From contig JAGFIQ010000112.1 in assembly GCA_024103495.1 (NCBI GenBank), positions 1 through 63,820 on the forward strand: a stretch of 63,820 bases of DNA, written 5' to 3'. The position numbers and the translations under genes are program-made. Origin of the DNA: Aridibacter famidurans. Its GTDB lineage: Bacteria > Acidobacteriota > Blastocatellia > Pyrinomonadales > Pyrinomonadaceae. Positions 53,947 to 63,510 of this stretch are shown one piece after another (position 1 is the stretch's first letter; every line of letters starts with the position of its first letter). The notes beneath the pieces are model-generated. The model did no database searches. It was not told where the DNA came from and saw only the letters and a program-made list of their open reading frames with translations.

Positions 53947-54660
53947 GTGGATCAGTTTGTTTGGATAATCTGGTCGATCATAATGCTGGCAATCTGGGGC
54001 GTCTTGTTTGCCGGCCGCCGAGAAACTCGGAAGACAATGCTGCTCGTCAGCTTCGTCACTATGACGTTCGGTCTTACAGAACCTCTTTTCGTTCCAGAGT
54101 ATTGGTCGCCGCCGTCCCTGTTTGATCTGGCTCGACGAACCGGATTTGATGTCGAAAGCTTCGTGTTCTCATTTGCCATCGGGGGAATTGGGTCTGTTCT
54201 CTTCGGAATCGTGTTTCCCTATAAACATATCCGATTGTCCAACGCGGAAATGAGGAGTTCCCGGCATCGGTTTCACAGGCCGATTCTAGTGCTTCCGTTC
54301 TTCTTGTTTCCTCTTTTGAAGCTCGGAACATCCTGGAACCCGATCTACGTGGGTGTGACAACGCTATTCGTCAGCGCTTTAGCGACACTCTATTGTCGGC
54401 CCGACCTGATAACAAAGATCTGGGCAGGAGGAGGACTCTTTGCGATCCTCTATTTCATTTACTTTGGCAGTGTCCTGATATTTTTTCCGGACTACGTCGT
54501 GGATTACTGGAACCTGAAGGATTTGTCTGGACTGTTCCTTCTTGGTGTACCGATCGAAGAACTGCTTTTCGGTTTTTCCTTTGGAATGTATTGGTCGAGC
54601 GTTGTTGAACACTTCGGCTGGTTATCTGTCGTGGGCGCCGACGCTCAGTCAGCATCCTAG
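53947..54660 (+). CDS. Lycopene-cyclase-domain membrane protein
   Basis: 237 residues from GTG 53947 (AGGTG six bases upstream; another GTG at 53938). About seven membrane segments. The end with GVPIEELLFGFSFGMYWSSVVE carries the PxEE motif of CrtYc/CrtYd-type lycopene cyclase domains. No other carotenoid gene is present, so the substrate may be a different prenyl lipid, perhaps linked to the UbiB-SRPBCC gene before it. Confidence 0.75.
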   Translation: MDQFVWIIWSIIMLAIWGVLFAGRRETRKTMLLVSFVTMTFGLTEPLFVPEYWSPPSLFDLARRTGFDVESFVFSFAIGGIGSVLFGIVFPYKHIRLSNAEMRSSRHRFHRPILVLPFFLFPLLKLGTSWNPIYVGVTTLFVSALATLYCRPDLITKIWAGGGLFAILYFIYFGSVLIFFPDYVVDYWNLKDLSGLFLLGVPIEELLFGFSFGMYWSSVVEHFGWLSVVGADAQSAS

Positions 54661-54680
54661 GGGAGTACGCCTCGCGGGGT

Positions 54681-54714
54681 CTTAATCCTGCGTTTATTTA
54701 ACGGGAAATAAGGT
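54681..54714 (+). promoter_or_regulatory. Copper-island promoter motif, site B (Cu-ATPase)
   Basis: CTTAATCCTGCGTTTATT, ten bases, then TAAGGT as -10. Same spacing as sites A, C and D. It predicts a leader of about 175 nt before the ATPase ATG. Confidence 0.6.
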
Positions 54715-54723
54715 GCACGTAAA

Positions 54724-54785
54724 TGTTTTTGCACTTGAGAAAGATTCGCAAAGGCTCTCGGAGTTAGTCAGCTCGTTGCGAATCT
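54724..54785 (+). promoter_or_regulatory. Leader of the Cu-ATPase gene: inverted repeat and mini-ORF
   Basis: A perfect 10-bp inverted repeat, AGATTCGCAA (54742-54751) and TTGCGAATCT (54776-54785), separated by 24 bases, lies within the predicted transcript. A 14-codon frame (54724-54768) starts before the left arm and ends in the loop. This could be an attenuation-like leader or an operator pair. No T-run follows. Confidence 0.4.
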
Positions 54786-54893
54786 CTGCATTCCGAGGCG
54801 ATGTTACCTATTTAATTTAAGGAAGCCTGACTGCTGAAATCGGATTCTAGTTTCGGATACACGGCAACCGAATTACTGCAGAAACGAAATATT

Positions 54894-57626
54894 ATGAATC
54901 ATCAAGTCGATCCTGTTTGCGGGATGGAAGTCGATCCCGAAAAGACATCTCACAAGACTGCACACGATGGGACGAATGTCTATTTTTGCTCTTCAGCTTG
55001 CAAGACAAAGTTTGAAGAGGAACAAGGTCTGGACTCGGGGAGAGGAAGCACTGGTCACAAACCACCTGAGGTTGGGCACAGTTCAGGGCACACTCCCGTC
55101 CAGCCTCATAGCCTCGAGTCATACACGGACCCTGTCTGCGGCATGACGGTCGATCCGGAGACAGCATTTGGAAAGATAGAAAATAACGGAGAAGTGGTCT
55201 ATTTCTGTTCCGAAGTGTGCCAAAAGAAATTTGAGTCGGGTTTGAATGATCAGGCAGTTGCGACCGCTGATGTTGTATCTGAGGTCACCTCAATACACGA
55301 CGCTCAACACCACTCGAAACCAACGCAGACAAAAGATCCGGTGTGCGGTATGACCGTTGTCCCGGAAACTGCGTTCGGATCGAGTACTATTGAAGACCAG
55401 ACATACTATTTCTGCTCGGAGAAGTGTAAGGGTAAGTTTGATCGGGAACAATACAGATACACAGGGAAAGACGATCAAGCGGATGATCCTGTCGGGCCGG
55501 AAGGTGTGGAATATACCTGCCCGATGCATCCGGAGATCGTCCAGGACAAGCCCGGGAGTTGTCCCATTTGCGGAATGGCTCTTGAGCCGCGGATGCTTTC
55601 CGTCGATGCGGAAGAAGATACATCCGAACTGGATGACATGACCCGGCGATTCTGGGTCAGTAGTATCCTTGCAGCACCGGTTTTCGTTAGTGCGATGGCC
55701 GCTGAGTTCTGGCCGGAGACGATGGCAAGTTTCATTTCTCCCAATCTGCGCCAATGGTTGGAAATGATACTCGCATCGCCTGTCGTGTTGTGGGGCGGCT
55801 GGCCGTTTTTTGTCAGATGTTGGCAGTCGATCGTCAACAGAAGCCTCAATATGTTCACGCTTATCGGCATAGGCGTCGGCATTGCCTGGCTCTACAGCTT
55901 CGTCGGTACCGTCTTTCCAGGTGTTTTTCCGGCTGACGTTTTCAATGAAATGGGTGTGGTCCCGGTTTATTTTGAGGCCGCTGCCGTTATCACGGCACTT
56001 GTGCTTCTTGGTCAGGTACTGGAGCTTCGTGCGAGAAGCCAGACGAACATGGCTATAAAATTACTTCTCGGATTGGCTCCCAAGACCGCAAGAGTAATCA
56101 GAGAGGATGGGACCGAAGAAGACATTCCTTTGGATACTGTTGAGATTGGAGACAAACTCCGGGTGCGGCCCGGCGAGAAGATACCTGTTGACGGAACGGT
56201 GTTGGAGGGCGAGAGTCACGTAGATGAATCTATGGTGACGGGAGAGCCGTTGCCCGAAAAGAAATCAAAGGGTGAGCCATTGATCGGAGCCACGGTCAAC
56301 GGGACGGGAAGCTTGGTTATGCTAGCTGAAAAGGTCGGCTCCGATACTTTGCTTTCTCAAATAGTGAGAATGGTTGCGGATGCCCAGAGATCCAGGGCAC
56401 CGATCCAGAAGCTCGTCGATGTCGTTTCGAGCTACTTCGTTCCTGCAGTAGTTCTGATCGCGATCGGTACCTTCTTTGTCTGGTCGATTTGGGGGCCAGA
56501 GCCTGCAATCGCTTTCGGCGTGATCAACGCGGTCGCCGTGTTGATAATTGCTTGCCCCTGCGCCCTCGGGCTCGCGACTCCTATGTCGATCATGGTTGGA
56601 ACTGGAAAGGGTGCAATGATGGGAGTGCTTATAAAAAATGCTGAAGCGCTTGAAGTGATGCGAAAGGTCGATACGTTGGTCGTTGACAAGACCGGAACGC
56701 TCACCGAAGGCAAACCGGCACTCGTATCTGTAGTTACAGAGAATGGTCTTGATGACGAACAAAGTCTAAGTCTCGCAGCTTCCCTTGAACGAAACAGTGA
56801 GCATCCGTTAGCGGAAGCAATAGTCAGGGGCGCCGAATCTCGAGGGATCAAGCTGTATGTCCCCGAATCGTTTGAATCTGTCACAGGTAAAGGGGTAGTT
56901 GGCACAGTTGAAGGTTCGCGGGTCGTTCTGGGCAACAAGAAGTTGCTGGAGGCTGAGAAGATCGATGTTGAAGCGTATGTCGACAAAGCCGACGAACAGC
57001 GGTCGCAGGGACAAACGGTGATGTTCCTGGCAATCGACGGAAAGTTTGCCGGGCTGATTGGAGTAGCAGATCCGATAAAGGATTCAACAGCCGAGGCGAT
57101 CAGCGCACTCCACTCCGAGGGCATCGAAGTGATGATGCTAACCGGCGATAGCCGAAAGACGGCGGATGCAGTCGCGGCAAAGCTAAATATAGATCAGGTT
57201 GTGGCTGAGGTTCTGCCAGATGAAAAGGCTGCGATCGTAAAGAGGTTCCAGGACGAGGGGCGTATTGTCGCCATGGCTGGCGATGGAATCAATGACGCCC
57301 CAGCCTTAGCCCAGTCTCATGTGGGCATTGCAATGGGAACCGGTACCGACGTTGCGATGGAAAGCGCCGGGGTCACGCTGATCAAGGGTGACCTTAGAGG
57401 CATTGTCAGGGCCAGGAGGCTGAGTCGTGAAACGATGAAGAACATCAGACAGAATCTGTTCTTCGCTTTCATATATAACACTCTAGGTGTTCCTGTCGCA
57501 GCCGGGGTATTGTATCCGTTTCTTGGAATACTGCTCTCGCCGATCATCGCAGCTGCCGCAATGAGTTTTAGCTCTGTCTCCGTCATATTCAACGCTCTAA
57601 GACTGAGACGTTTCCAGGTGGACTGA
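54894..57626 (+). CDS. Copper-translocating P1B-type ATPase with three YHS domains
   Basis: 910 residues. Three N-terminal YHS domains (each DPVCGM...YFCS...C..KF, at about 4-45, 80-120 and 145-185) precede a heavy-metal-binding domain YTCPMHPE...[10 protein letters not shown]. Then come eight membrane helices with the CPC motif (IIACPCALG), phosphorylation site [12 protein letters not shown] loop and [10 protein letters not shown]. No HMA domain. CPC plus YHS/HMBD indicates Cu(I)/Ag(I) export to the periplasm, where CopA can act. Named by function only, to avoid confusion with the oxidase copA. Confidence 0.95.
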   Translation: MNHQVDPVCGMEVDPEKTSHKTAHDGTNVYFCSSACKTKFEEEQGLDSGRGSTGHKPPEVGHSSGHTPVQPHSLESYTDPVCGMTVDPETAFGKIENNGEVVYFCSEVCQKKFESGLNDQAVATADVVSEVTSIHDAQHHSKPTQTKDPVCGMTVVPETAFGSSTIEDQTYYFCSEKCKGKFDREQYRYTGKDDQADDPVGPEGVEYTCPMHPEIVQDKPGSCPICGMALEPRMLSVDAEEDTSELDDMTRRFWVSSILAAPVFVSAMAAEFWPETMASFISPNLRQWLEMILASPVVLWGGWPFFVRCWQSIVNRSLNMFTLIGIGVGIAWLYSFVGTVFPGVFPADVFNEMGVVPVYFEAAAVITALVLLGQVLELRARSQTNMAIKLLLGLAPKTARVIREDGTEEDIPLDTVEIGDKLRVRPGEKIPVDGTVLEGESHVDESMVTGEPLPEKKSKGEPLIGATVNGTGSLVMLAEKVGSDTLLSQIVRMVADAQRSRAPIQKLVDVVSSYFVPAVVLIAIGTFFVWSIWGPEPAIAFGVINAVAVLIIACPCALGLATPMSIMVGTGKGAMMGVLIKNAEALEVMRKVDTLVVDKTGTLTEGKPALVSVVTENGLDDEQSLSLAASLERNSEHPLAEAIVRGAESRGIKLYVPESFESVTGKGVVGTVEGSRVVLGNKKLLEAEKIDVEAYVDKADEQRSQGQTVMFLAIDGKFAGLIGVADPIKDSTAEAISALHSEGIEVMMLTGDSRKTADAVAAKLNIDQVVAEVLPDEKAAIVKRFQDEGRIVAMAGDGINDAPALAQSHVGIAMGTGTDVAMESAGVTLIKGDLRGIVRARRLSRETMKNIRQNLFFAFIYNTLGVPVAAGVLYPFLGILLSPIIAAAAMSFSSVSVIFNALRLRRFQVD

Positions 57627-57630
57627 ACCG

Positions 57631-58512
57631 ATGTGCCGGTTTGTCTATTATCAGGGTTTGCCGATTCGCCTAGGCGAGTTGATAACGGAACCTGAAAACT
57701 CACTCATCAACCAAAGTTTCAAAGCGAGGGAAAGAAGAGAGCCGCTGAACGGAGACGGCTTTGGCGTTGCATGGTATCCAGAAGACGGCGATTCACCGGC
57801 ACTGTTCAAGTCGATCTCGCCTGCATGGAGCAATCATAATCTGCGCGAGATTTCGCGGGTGGTTATGAGTTCCAGGATACTCGGGCACGTTCGGGCCGCT
57901 TCTCCGGGATCGCCTGTCTCCGAGATCAACTCCCACCCGTTTCGATTCGGAAACCTTACCTTTATGCACAACGGAAACCTTGGCGGCTTCCGCAAATTTC
58001 GCCGAAGGCTCCTGGACAGCCTTTCTGAAGAATCTTTCGAAATTATAGTCGGGGGAACCGACTCGGAGCATATGTTCGCTGTGATGAGGGACGAGTTCAT
58101 CCGGCTGGCGGAAGAAAAAGATGACGCTCGACGGATAGGCCTGACGGTCGAACGTGGGATCGAACGATTGCTGTATTGGCGCCATACCGTCGTGCCTGAT
58201 CACGAGTTCAATATCAACTGCTTGCTGACCGACGGCCGCGTCGCTGCCGCCTGCAGGTTCACAACCTCAGCTACGCAGCCAGCAGCCAGCCTCCATTTTC
58301 ATCTCGACAAGAAGTACTGCTGCTCGGAATGCAAGACTGAACTTCAAAAATGCAGCCGGGAAGAGGCTTCCGTCTTGATAAGTTCTGAACGGCTCACGGA
58401 TGACGATACCTGGGGAGATATTCCACCGGGTCATATCTTGATAGTTGACGAGAAACAGGAAATTGAAATGCGACCCCTTGAGCTTGACCCTGATGGAGTA
58501 GCAAGTGAATGA
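57631..58512 (+). CDS. Class II glutamine amidotransferase (YafJ-like)
   Basis: 293 residues beginning M-C, so Cys2 becomes the N-terminal nucleophile. Supporting motifs: GDGFGVAWYPE, GHVRAASPGSPVSEINSHPF and FMHNGNLGG. A Cys-rich stretch (CCSECKTELQKC) lies near the end. The family frees ammonia from glutamine, and the acceptor here is unknown. Starts 4 bases after the ATPase stop and overlaps the FAD oxidoreductase gene by 8 bases. Confidence 0.87.
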   Translation: MCRFVYYQGLPIRLGELITEPENSLINQSFKARERREPLNGDGFGVAWYPEDGDSPALFKSISPAWSNHNLREISRVVMSSRILGHVRAASPGSPVSEINSHPFRFGNLTFMHNGNLGGFRKFRRRLLDSLSEESFEIIVGGTDSEHMFAVMRDEFIRLAEEKDDARRIGLTVERGIERLLYWRHTVVPDHEFNINCLLTDGRVAAACRFTTSATQPAASLHFHLDKKYCCSECKTELQKCSREEASVLISSERLTDDDTWGDIPPGHILIVDEKQEIEMRPLELDPDGVASE

Positions 58513-59632
58513 AGAGCCGATCATCATCGCTGGCGCAGGTCCTGCAGGTCTAGCGGCCGCGATCACACTTGCAACAAACGGAAAGGAAGTAATCGTCCAC
58601 GAGGCTCAACCCTTTGTTGGAGCTCGATTCGATGGGGACCTGCAAGGTCTAGAAAACTGGTCGAGAAAGGTCGATATTCTGGAACAGCTTGCCACGCTCG
58701 GTCTTTCGGTTGATTTTAGGAGGCATCCGGCGATTTTCGGGCTAGGCTTCGACGCGTGGCGGACCGAATACATAGTGAGTAGCAAGACTCCCCTCTTTTA
58801 CACGATCGAACGGGGACCCGGAGAAGGATCGTTCGATACGGCGCTGCTAAATCAAGCGGAGTCCCTTGGTGTCGAAGTGAAGTTTAACAGTCGACTGAAG
58901 AACATTCCTGGTCCGGGCATCCTTGCTACGGGCCCCAAAAGGGCTGACGCCATCGCGGTCGGGTATCACTTTCGCACGAACGCGGCAAATGGGTTTTGGT
59001 TCGTATGCGATGATGAGCTCGCACCGGGCGGATACTCTTATGTGCTAGTGCTCGACGGCATCGGCACCGTCAAGAGTTGTATGTTCCGCGATTTCAAGAA
59101 TGAAAAGGTCTATGTTGAGCGTACCGTCACCGCTTTTGAAAGGCTCGTCGGCCTGGAAATGCGTGATAGGGTGCCGCATGCCGGCTTTGGCAACTTCACC
59201 TTGAGAGGATCTGAGCAGTCAGGCAAGCATCCGATTGCCGGAGAACAAGCCGGCTTCCAGGACACATTGTGGGGCTTTGGAATACGGTACGCGGTGATGT
59301 CGGGCGTTTTGGCCGCCAGGAGCCTACTGAAGAACTTGGATTATGACTCCCTGTGGAAACGGGAATTTCGTTCTTCTATCGAAGTTTCAGTCGTAAACCG
59401 GGCGTTTTACTCGATGCTAGGAAATCGAGGATATAGGTGGGCCTTAAGGAAACTCGCGCGGGGAGACAACCTCCACGAGCATCTTTCCGAGATCTATCGA
59501 CCGAGCAAGCTAAAGCGGCTGTTGCTGCCGATCGCCAATATACGATTCAAGAGTCTTCGAGATGACGAAACCTGCTGTCATGAAAACTGTGAGTGTGTCT
59601 TCTGCAGACACTGCGAAGAGTCTCGGACTTGA
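58505..59632 (+). CDS. FAD-dependent oxidoreductase (geranylgeranyl-reductase-like)
   Basis: 375 residues from GTG 58505. The FAD-binding GAGPAGLAAAI is at the N terminus. Overall layout fits the geranylgeranyl reductase/flavin monooxygenase group that acts on prenyl or aromatic substrates. The last ~20 residues hold a tight Cys/His cluster (CCHENCECVFCRHC) that could bind a metal and is not part of the usual fold. Coupled to the amidotransferase. Confidence 0.78.
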   Translation: MNEEPIIIAGAGPAGLAAAITLATNGKEVIVHEAQPFVGARFDGDLQGLENWSRKVDILEQLATLGLSVDFRRHPAIFGLGFDAWRTEYIVSSKTPLFYTIERGPGEGSFDTALLNQAESLGVEVKFNSRLKNIPGPGILATGPKRADAIAVGYHFRTNAANGFWFVCDDELAPGGYSYVLVLDGIGTVKSCMFRDFKNEKVYVERTVTAFERLVGLEMRDRVPHAGFGNFTLRGSEQSGKHPIAGEQAGFQDTLWGFGIRYAVMSGVLAARSLLKNLDYDSLWKREFRSSIEVSVVNRAFYSMLGNRGYRWALRKLARGDNLHEHLSEIYRPSKLKRLLLPIANIRFKSLRDDETCCHENCECVFCRHCEESRT

Positions 59633-59682
59633 ATTCCTCTCCATTAGCGATTCTCGGGGCGGCCTGCCACTTCCGTTTCTTT

Positions 59683-59716
59683 CTTAATTCTTCGTTAATA
59701 ATCTACTTTCTAATAT
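59683..59716 (+). promoter_or_regulatory. Copper-island promoter motif, site D (ICMT operon)
   Basis: CTTAATTCTTCGTTAATA, ten bases, then TAATAT, the best -10 of the set. It lies about 130 bases before the small gene at 59830. Confidence 0.6.
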
Positions 59717-59829
59717 CTAACCATGCTCAGGGTGTAGATTGCCGTTACCCTTTCCGATTCCGTTTGGAAACTGCGTCGAAAGAAACGATGGAGTTATCAG
59801 GTAGCTCGATCCATTTCCGGGTAATCATC

Positions 59830-60087
59830 ATGAGAAGTTCAACAATAAGGATCATTAAGAAGAAACCCGTTGGCGATGCCAACGTGATTTCGCAGAGTCC
59901 AGATCGGGAGAGGGTATGTGATCGCGAACTTGCGCTCACGGTCACAGGATGGATAGATGATCGTCAAAGAAGGCGTGTTGAGGAGTCAAGGCTTGCGTAT
60001 GAGCGCTTCTTTCCTGACTCTTCTCGGGCAGAAACACCCGGTATCGAGGTGACAGATTTGGGAGGACTGAACTATGCACGGATATGA
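59830..60087 (+). CDS. Small hypothetical protein upstream of ICMT-like gene
   Basis: 85 residues from ATG 59830 (an in-frame ATG at 59788 is possible). Basic and acidic, soluble, with STIRIIKKKPVGDANV at the start and LALTVTGWIDDRQRRRVEE in the middle. No known family recognised by me. Its end overlaps the next start by 14 bases, which supports co-translation. Confidence is moderate, as the ribosome site is poor. Confidence 0.5.
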   Translation: MRSSTIRIIKKKPVGDANVISQSPDRERVCDRELALTVTGWIDDRQRRRVEESRLAYERFFPDSSRAETPGIEVTDLGGLNYARI

Positions 60088-60763
60088 CGACTATGCCTAC
60101 GGAATGTGGGTAGTGGTAGCGTTCAATATTGCTATCTTCGTTTTTTTTACAGTCAGTTTCCTGAAGCCCAGGGGAGGCCAACAGTGGCGAAATATGGGAG
60201 TCGTGATCGCATTTTTCGTAGCGCTCTTTGCGGAAATGTACGGATTTCCATTGACGATATATCTTCTCGTCGGTTGGCTGGGAAGCGCCTACCCCGCACT
60301 TCAGCCGTTTTCACACAAGTTTGGCCATTTGTGGGTTGTAGTGTTTGGCGGATCCAATACAGCCTGGGCCTTGGTTATGGGATTGAGTATCGTCGTGATG
60401 CTCGCCGGCTATCTGCTTCTTTCAAGAGGTTGGACCAGGATACACGGAGCAGAAGGACGACTTGTGACCGACGGTATTTATGAATACGTACGCCATCCTC
60501 AATACACAGGGCTGTTCTTGGTAATAGTCGCATTCCTTATTCAGTGGCCAACTCTTCTTACGGTCTTTATGGCCCCGATTCTCATCTTCGCTTACGTTAG
60601 GCTGGCGAAGAGTGAGGAAAAACGGGCTTTAGAAGAGTTCGGCCGCTCCTACACCGAGTATATGGTGGCAACACCGGCCCGTTTCATTCCATCGCGTGAA
60701 AGTTGGGCCCTTTTCCTGTCAGAACTTCTCGGCAGACGACGCGCAAAGGAGCGAGGGTTCTAG
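60074..60763 (+). CDS. Isoprenylcysteine carboxyl methyltransferase-like membrane protein
   Basis: 229 residues with five to six membrane helices. The C-terminal part YEYVRHPQYTGLFLVI, EEKRALEEFGRSYTEYMVATPARFIP is the ICMT/PEMT signature that binds SAM at the membrane face. In bacteria these enzymes methylate lipids or small molecules, since prenylated proteins are absent. Together with the nearby prenyl-type genes it hints at a lipid-modifying set. Confidence 0.85.
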   Translation: MHGYDDYAYGMWVVVAFNIAIFVFFTVSFLKPRGGQQWRNMGVVIAFFVALFAEMYGFPLTIYLLVGWLGSAYPALQPFSHKFGHLWVVVFGGSNTAWALVMGLSIVVMLAGYLLLSRGWTRIHGAEGRLVTDGIYEYVRHPQYTGLFLVIVAFLIQWPTLLTVFMAPILIFAYVRLAKSEEKRALEEFGRSYTEYMVATPARFIPSRESWALFLSELLGRRRAKERGF

Positions 60764-60830
60764 AACGGTTGAAACGACGATTCCTTGGCGGTTCAACGAT
60801 TTAGTCTAAAGTCGGACTCCATCTAGGGAC

Positions 60831-60864
60831 CTTAATCTTTCGTTTAATTTCACTTTGTTAAAAA
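60831..60864 (+). promoter_or_regulatory. Copper-island promoter motif, site C (Met-rich protein)
   Basis: CTTAATCTTTCGTTTAAT, ten bases, then TAAAAA at the -10 position. It stands about 155 bases before the ATG of the Met-rich gene. Confidence 0.58.
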
Positions 60865-60876
60865 GTAATCATTGAA

Positions 60877-60930
60877 ATGAACTGTTGCCGATTGCTCATA
60901 TCTTCAACGGTTTCACCAATGAACTTTTGA
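60877..60930 (+). other. Possible 17-residue Cys-pair leader peptide
   Basis: ATG at 60877, just after the predicted transcription start, opens a frame encoding MNCCRLLISSTVSPMNF and a stop. The adjacent Cys pair is of interest in a copper context. No clear ribosome site is seen, so translation is uncertain. Confidence 0.3.
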
Positions 60931-61001
60931 GGTTCGATCTTGGGTGTTTCAATTCCGAAACGATGATTGGGCCGAGATGGGAAATAATTTGGAGGATTAT
61001 C

Positions 61002-61565
61002 ATGAAACTGAATTTACTAGCGTTTGCCCTCGCATTTCTTTTCGTTCTTGGAACGCCCGCAGCCAGTTTTTCTCAGGAACATCACAAGAAGACGAGTGGG
61101 GAGAAACCGGCAAGCAAAATGTCGATGATGATGGAAGGTCCACATCACAAGATGGGAATGGCATACCGTAAGAACATGAACACCCTCGCCTCTGCTTTGG
61201 CTGACGTCGCCGCGGGCGACGATCAACTGAACGGGGAATTGATCAGGTCAATGGTTTCGGATCTTAAGGGCGCGTTCGAGATGCTGACAAACATCCATCG
61301 AGACCATATGACAAATATGAAGCCAGAGATGATGGCTGAAATGGCGCCGATGATGGAAAAGATGAAAAGTAAGATGAAGGAGCTTTCAGATCATATCGCC
61401 GCTTTGGAAGCCTCCGTGAGTAATGATCGAATTGACAAGAAACAGCTTGGAAGCCACGCGACCGCGATCGCCAAGTTGACTGGTCACGGTGACATGAAGA
61501 TGGGCGACAAGGAAAAAATGAAAATGGGAGATGGAATGAAAGGCAGCGAAACCGCCAACAGGTAG
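61002..61565 (+). CDS. Met/His-rich periplasmic protein
   Basis: 187 residues from ATG 61002 with GGAGG upstream. The signal peptide ends near SFSQ. The mature part starts HHKKTSGEKPASKMSMMMEGPHHKMGM, then a helical domain with EMMAEMAPMMEKMKSKMKEL and a tail DMKMGDKEKMKMGDGMKG. The many Met and His suit Cu(I) binding. No known fold was recognised. The promoter is probably site C. Confidence 0.75.
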   Translation: MKLNLLAFALAFLFVLGTPAASFSQEHHKKTSGEKPASKMSMMMEGPHHKMGMAYRKNMNTLASALADVAAGDDQLNGELIRSMVSDLKGAFEMLTNIHRDHMTNMKPEMMAEMAPMMEKMKSKMKELSDHIAALEASVSNDRIDKKQLGSHATAIAKLTGHGDMKMGDKEKMKMGDGMKGSETANR

Positions 61566-61601
61566 ACTCTGCCCTGAGGGAGAAACTGCCGAGGATTTAA
61601 A

Positions 61602-61865
61602 ATGAAGATCGACACATTCCGATTGGCGTTCTCATCTGCTACTGCGGCATTAGGACTTTGGATTGTTTGTACTGCGGTTGTAGTCGCGATTCCCGGTCCT
61701 GTGATAACCGTCATCGGTTACATGTTTCACCTGAATCTAAGTGGACTTGATTGGCACCCTTCGATAGGAGGTTTCTTGATTGGGCTGGCCGCCTGGATGT
61801 TCTTGGCAGGTGCTTTCAGTTCACTCCTCGGATTCTGTTACAATTTCCTTGAAAGGAAAAAGTAG
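61602..61865 (+). CDS. DUF5676-like membrane protein (third copy)
   Basis: 87 residues with two membrane segments, GAGG upstream of the ATG, and a FCYNFLERKK end like YNFL in the copies near 48 kb. It shares the transcript of the Met-rich protein and ends at a strong terminator. Function unknown. Confidence 0.7.
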   Translation: MKIDTFRLAFSSATAALGLWIVCTAVVVAIPGPVITVIGYMFHLNLSGLDWHPSIGGFLIGLAAWMFLAGAFSSLLGFCYNFLERKK

Positions 61866-61875
61866 TGGTTACAAT

Positions 61876-61909
61876 CCGCCCGACCGAGTGTGCTCGGTCG
61901 GGCGGTTTT
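61876..61909 (+). terminator. Strong terminator after the Met-rich/DUF5676 unit
   Basis: A perfect 13-bp stem CCGCCCGACCGAG / CTCGGTCGGGCGG with a TGTG loop, followed by TTTT. Confidence 0.92.
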
Positions 61910-62164
61910 GGCTAAGATGAAGAGTTGTGAGTGCTGCTCTTGTGTAGATTGTCTTGGGTTGTGTGATTCTTGCTGCCTTTGGAGTGACTGTTTGCAATTC
62001 GGAACAGGGTCGGGAACTCCAGGAATTGAATCCATTTCAAAACACCTTTACATCTTGAACCATCGCTAAAAACACTAGAGACGAACAGGAACAGCCCGAC
62101 AGTATTCGCATGATCTTGCGATGCTATTTCAGAGATCGACAATTTACTGAGGAGTCTAGTTAAA

Positions 62165-62770
62165 ATGAAGGTTTGGATCATATTGATACTAGCGCTAGCA
62201 ACTGGATTGATTCTTGTTGGATGCACACAGGAAGCACTTAAAGCTGATGTTTCAGGAAAGGAAAAGGAGACGGTAAACGTCGCGGAAAAGGAAGAAGTTA
62301 CGGTTGCTGAAGATATTGCAGATGCAGCAAAAGCCGATCTTGAAAGTTCGCGTTTGGAGACAGACGAATTTGCTATAACTGTTTACAAATCTCCGAATTG
62401 CGGTTGCTGTACTGAATGGGAAAAGCATCTTGAGAAAGCCGGATTCAAAATTACATCAAAGAAAACCGATTCCATTACCCTGGTACGGAAGGAACTCGGT
62501 GTTCCGGAGAAGATGCAGTCATGCCATACGGGAATCATTGCTGGGTATTTAGTCGAAGGGCACGTTCCAGCTGACGACATAAAGAAGCTTTTGAAGGATA
62601 GACCGACCGAGATCGCCGGACTGGCAGCGCCTGGAATGCCGAAGAATTCACCGGGAATGCAGTCGGAAGGGAAACCCCCAAAAGGCTACGAAGTTCTGAG
62701 TTTTGACTCGAACGGCAGCTCGAAGATTTTTACCAGCTATCTGGAGAGTCCCGGTAACACGGATCAATAA
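62165..62770 (+). CDS. DUF411 lipoprotein (copper-related)
   Basis: 201 residues: lipoprotein signal ending LILVGC, an acidic Lys/Glu-rich linker, then a DUF411 domain with YKSPNCGCCTEWEKHL, SCHTGIIAGYLVEGHVPADDI and GLAAPGMPKNSPGM. CxCC plus conserved Met and His are expected to bind copper. The family accompanies copper resistance genes. Located in the periplasm, anchored by lipid. Confidence 0.88.
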   Translation: MKVWIILILALATGLILVGCTQEALKADVSGKEKETVNVAEKEEVTVAEDIADAAKADLESSRLETDEFAITVYKSPNCGCCTEWEKHLEKAGFKITSKKTDSITLVRKELGVPEKMQSCHTGIIAGYLVEGHVPADDIKKLLKDRPTEIAGLAAPGMPKNSPGMQSEGKPPKGYEVLSFDSNGSSKIFTSYLESPGNTDQ

Positions 62771-62896
62771 ATCCAATCGCATCCTTTCCAAGCGGCCCTG
62801 TTGGTTATTACGGGTGCTTTTGTTCGCTGGTCGAAAGGATCAGATCGATGATGAAGGAGCATTGAGTCGTCGAAACTACTTATTAAGGAGGAAAAG

Positions 62897-63394
62897 ATGG
62901 AGAGAATGAGATCAAGTCGTGTTGTGGTGACCTCGCTGATAGTCGCGGTTGTTTTAGCCTTTGGAGCGTCGCTGGCCTTGCAATTCAAGATCAGTGCATC
63001 CGGTGACGATGAAAAGGCGGTAAAAGAAGTGCTTCTAATGGAGGCCAAGTCGATAGAAACAGGCGATATCGAAACCCTCGACAAGATCTGGTCGCACGAC
63101 GAGTCGGTCCTGATCTTCGAGAGCGGCGGAGTAGACAAGGGATGGAAGAACTATCGGGACCATCACCTTGCCCCGGAACTCGCAGCCTTCAAGAACACGA
63201 AATTCACGGTTTCGGAGGTCGCCGTCAAGACCGCAGGAGATACAGCGTGGGCGACCTACAGGTATTCGCTTTCGGCCGATTACAAAGACAGCAAGATCCA
63301 GAGCAACGGCGTAGGCACGATGGTGTTCGAGAGATCGGAAGACAAATGGCTGATCGTGCACTCGCACACAAGCGCGTCGCGCAGAGGGTCATAG
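62897..63394 (+). CDS. SnoaL-like/DUF4440 (NTF2-fold) exported protein
   Basis: 165 residues with an N-terminal membrane or signal segment (about 9-28) and an NTF2-like domain. LLMEAKSIETGDIETLDKIWSHDESVLIFE and WLIVHSHTS are typical of SnoaL/DUF4440 proteins. AAGGAGG lies upstream. Ligand unknown. Such proteins often sit by stress genes. Confidence 0.8.
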   Translation: MERMRSSRVVVTSLIVAVVLAFGASLALQFKISASGDDEKAVKEVLLMEAKSIETGDIETLDKIWSHDESVLIFESGGVDKGWKNYRDHHLAPELAAFKNTKFTVSEVAVKTAGDTAWATYRYSLSADYKDSKIQSNGVGTMVFERSEDKWLIVHSHTSASRRGS

Positions 63395-63510
63395 GATGTA
63401 TGATAATAGGTTTTTCCAGCGGTTGCGTTCTCGACACTTAGCTTTCGGAACGAGATCGAACGACACAACGGACCAGAATAATCGCTGTACACCTTTTTTA
63501 GTTAGGCGGA

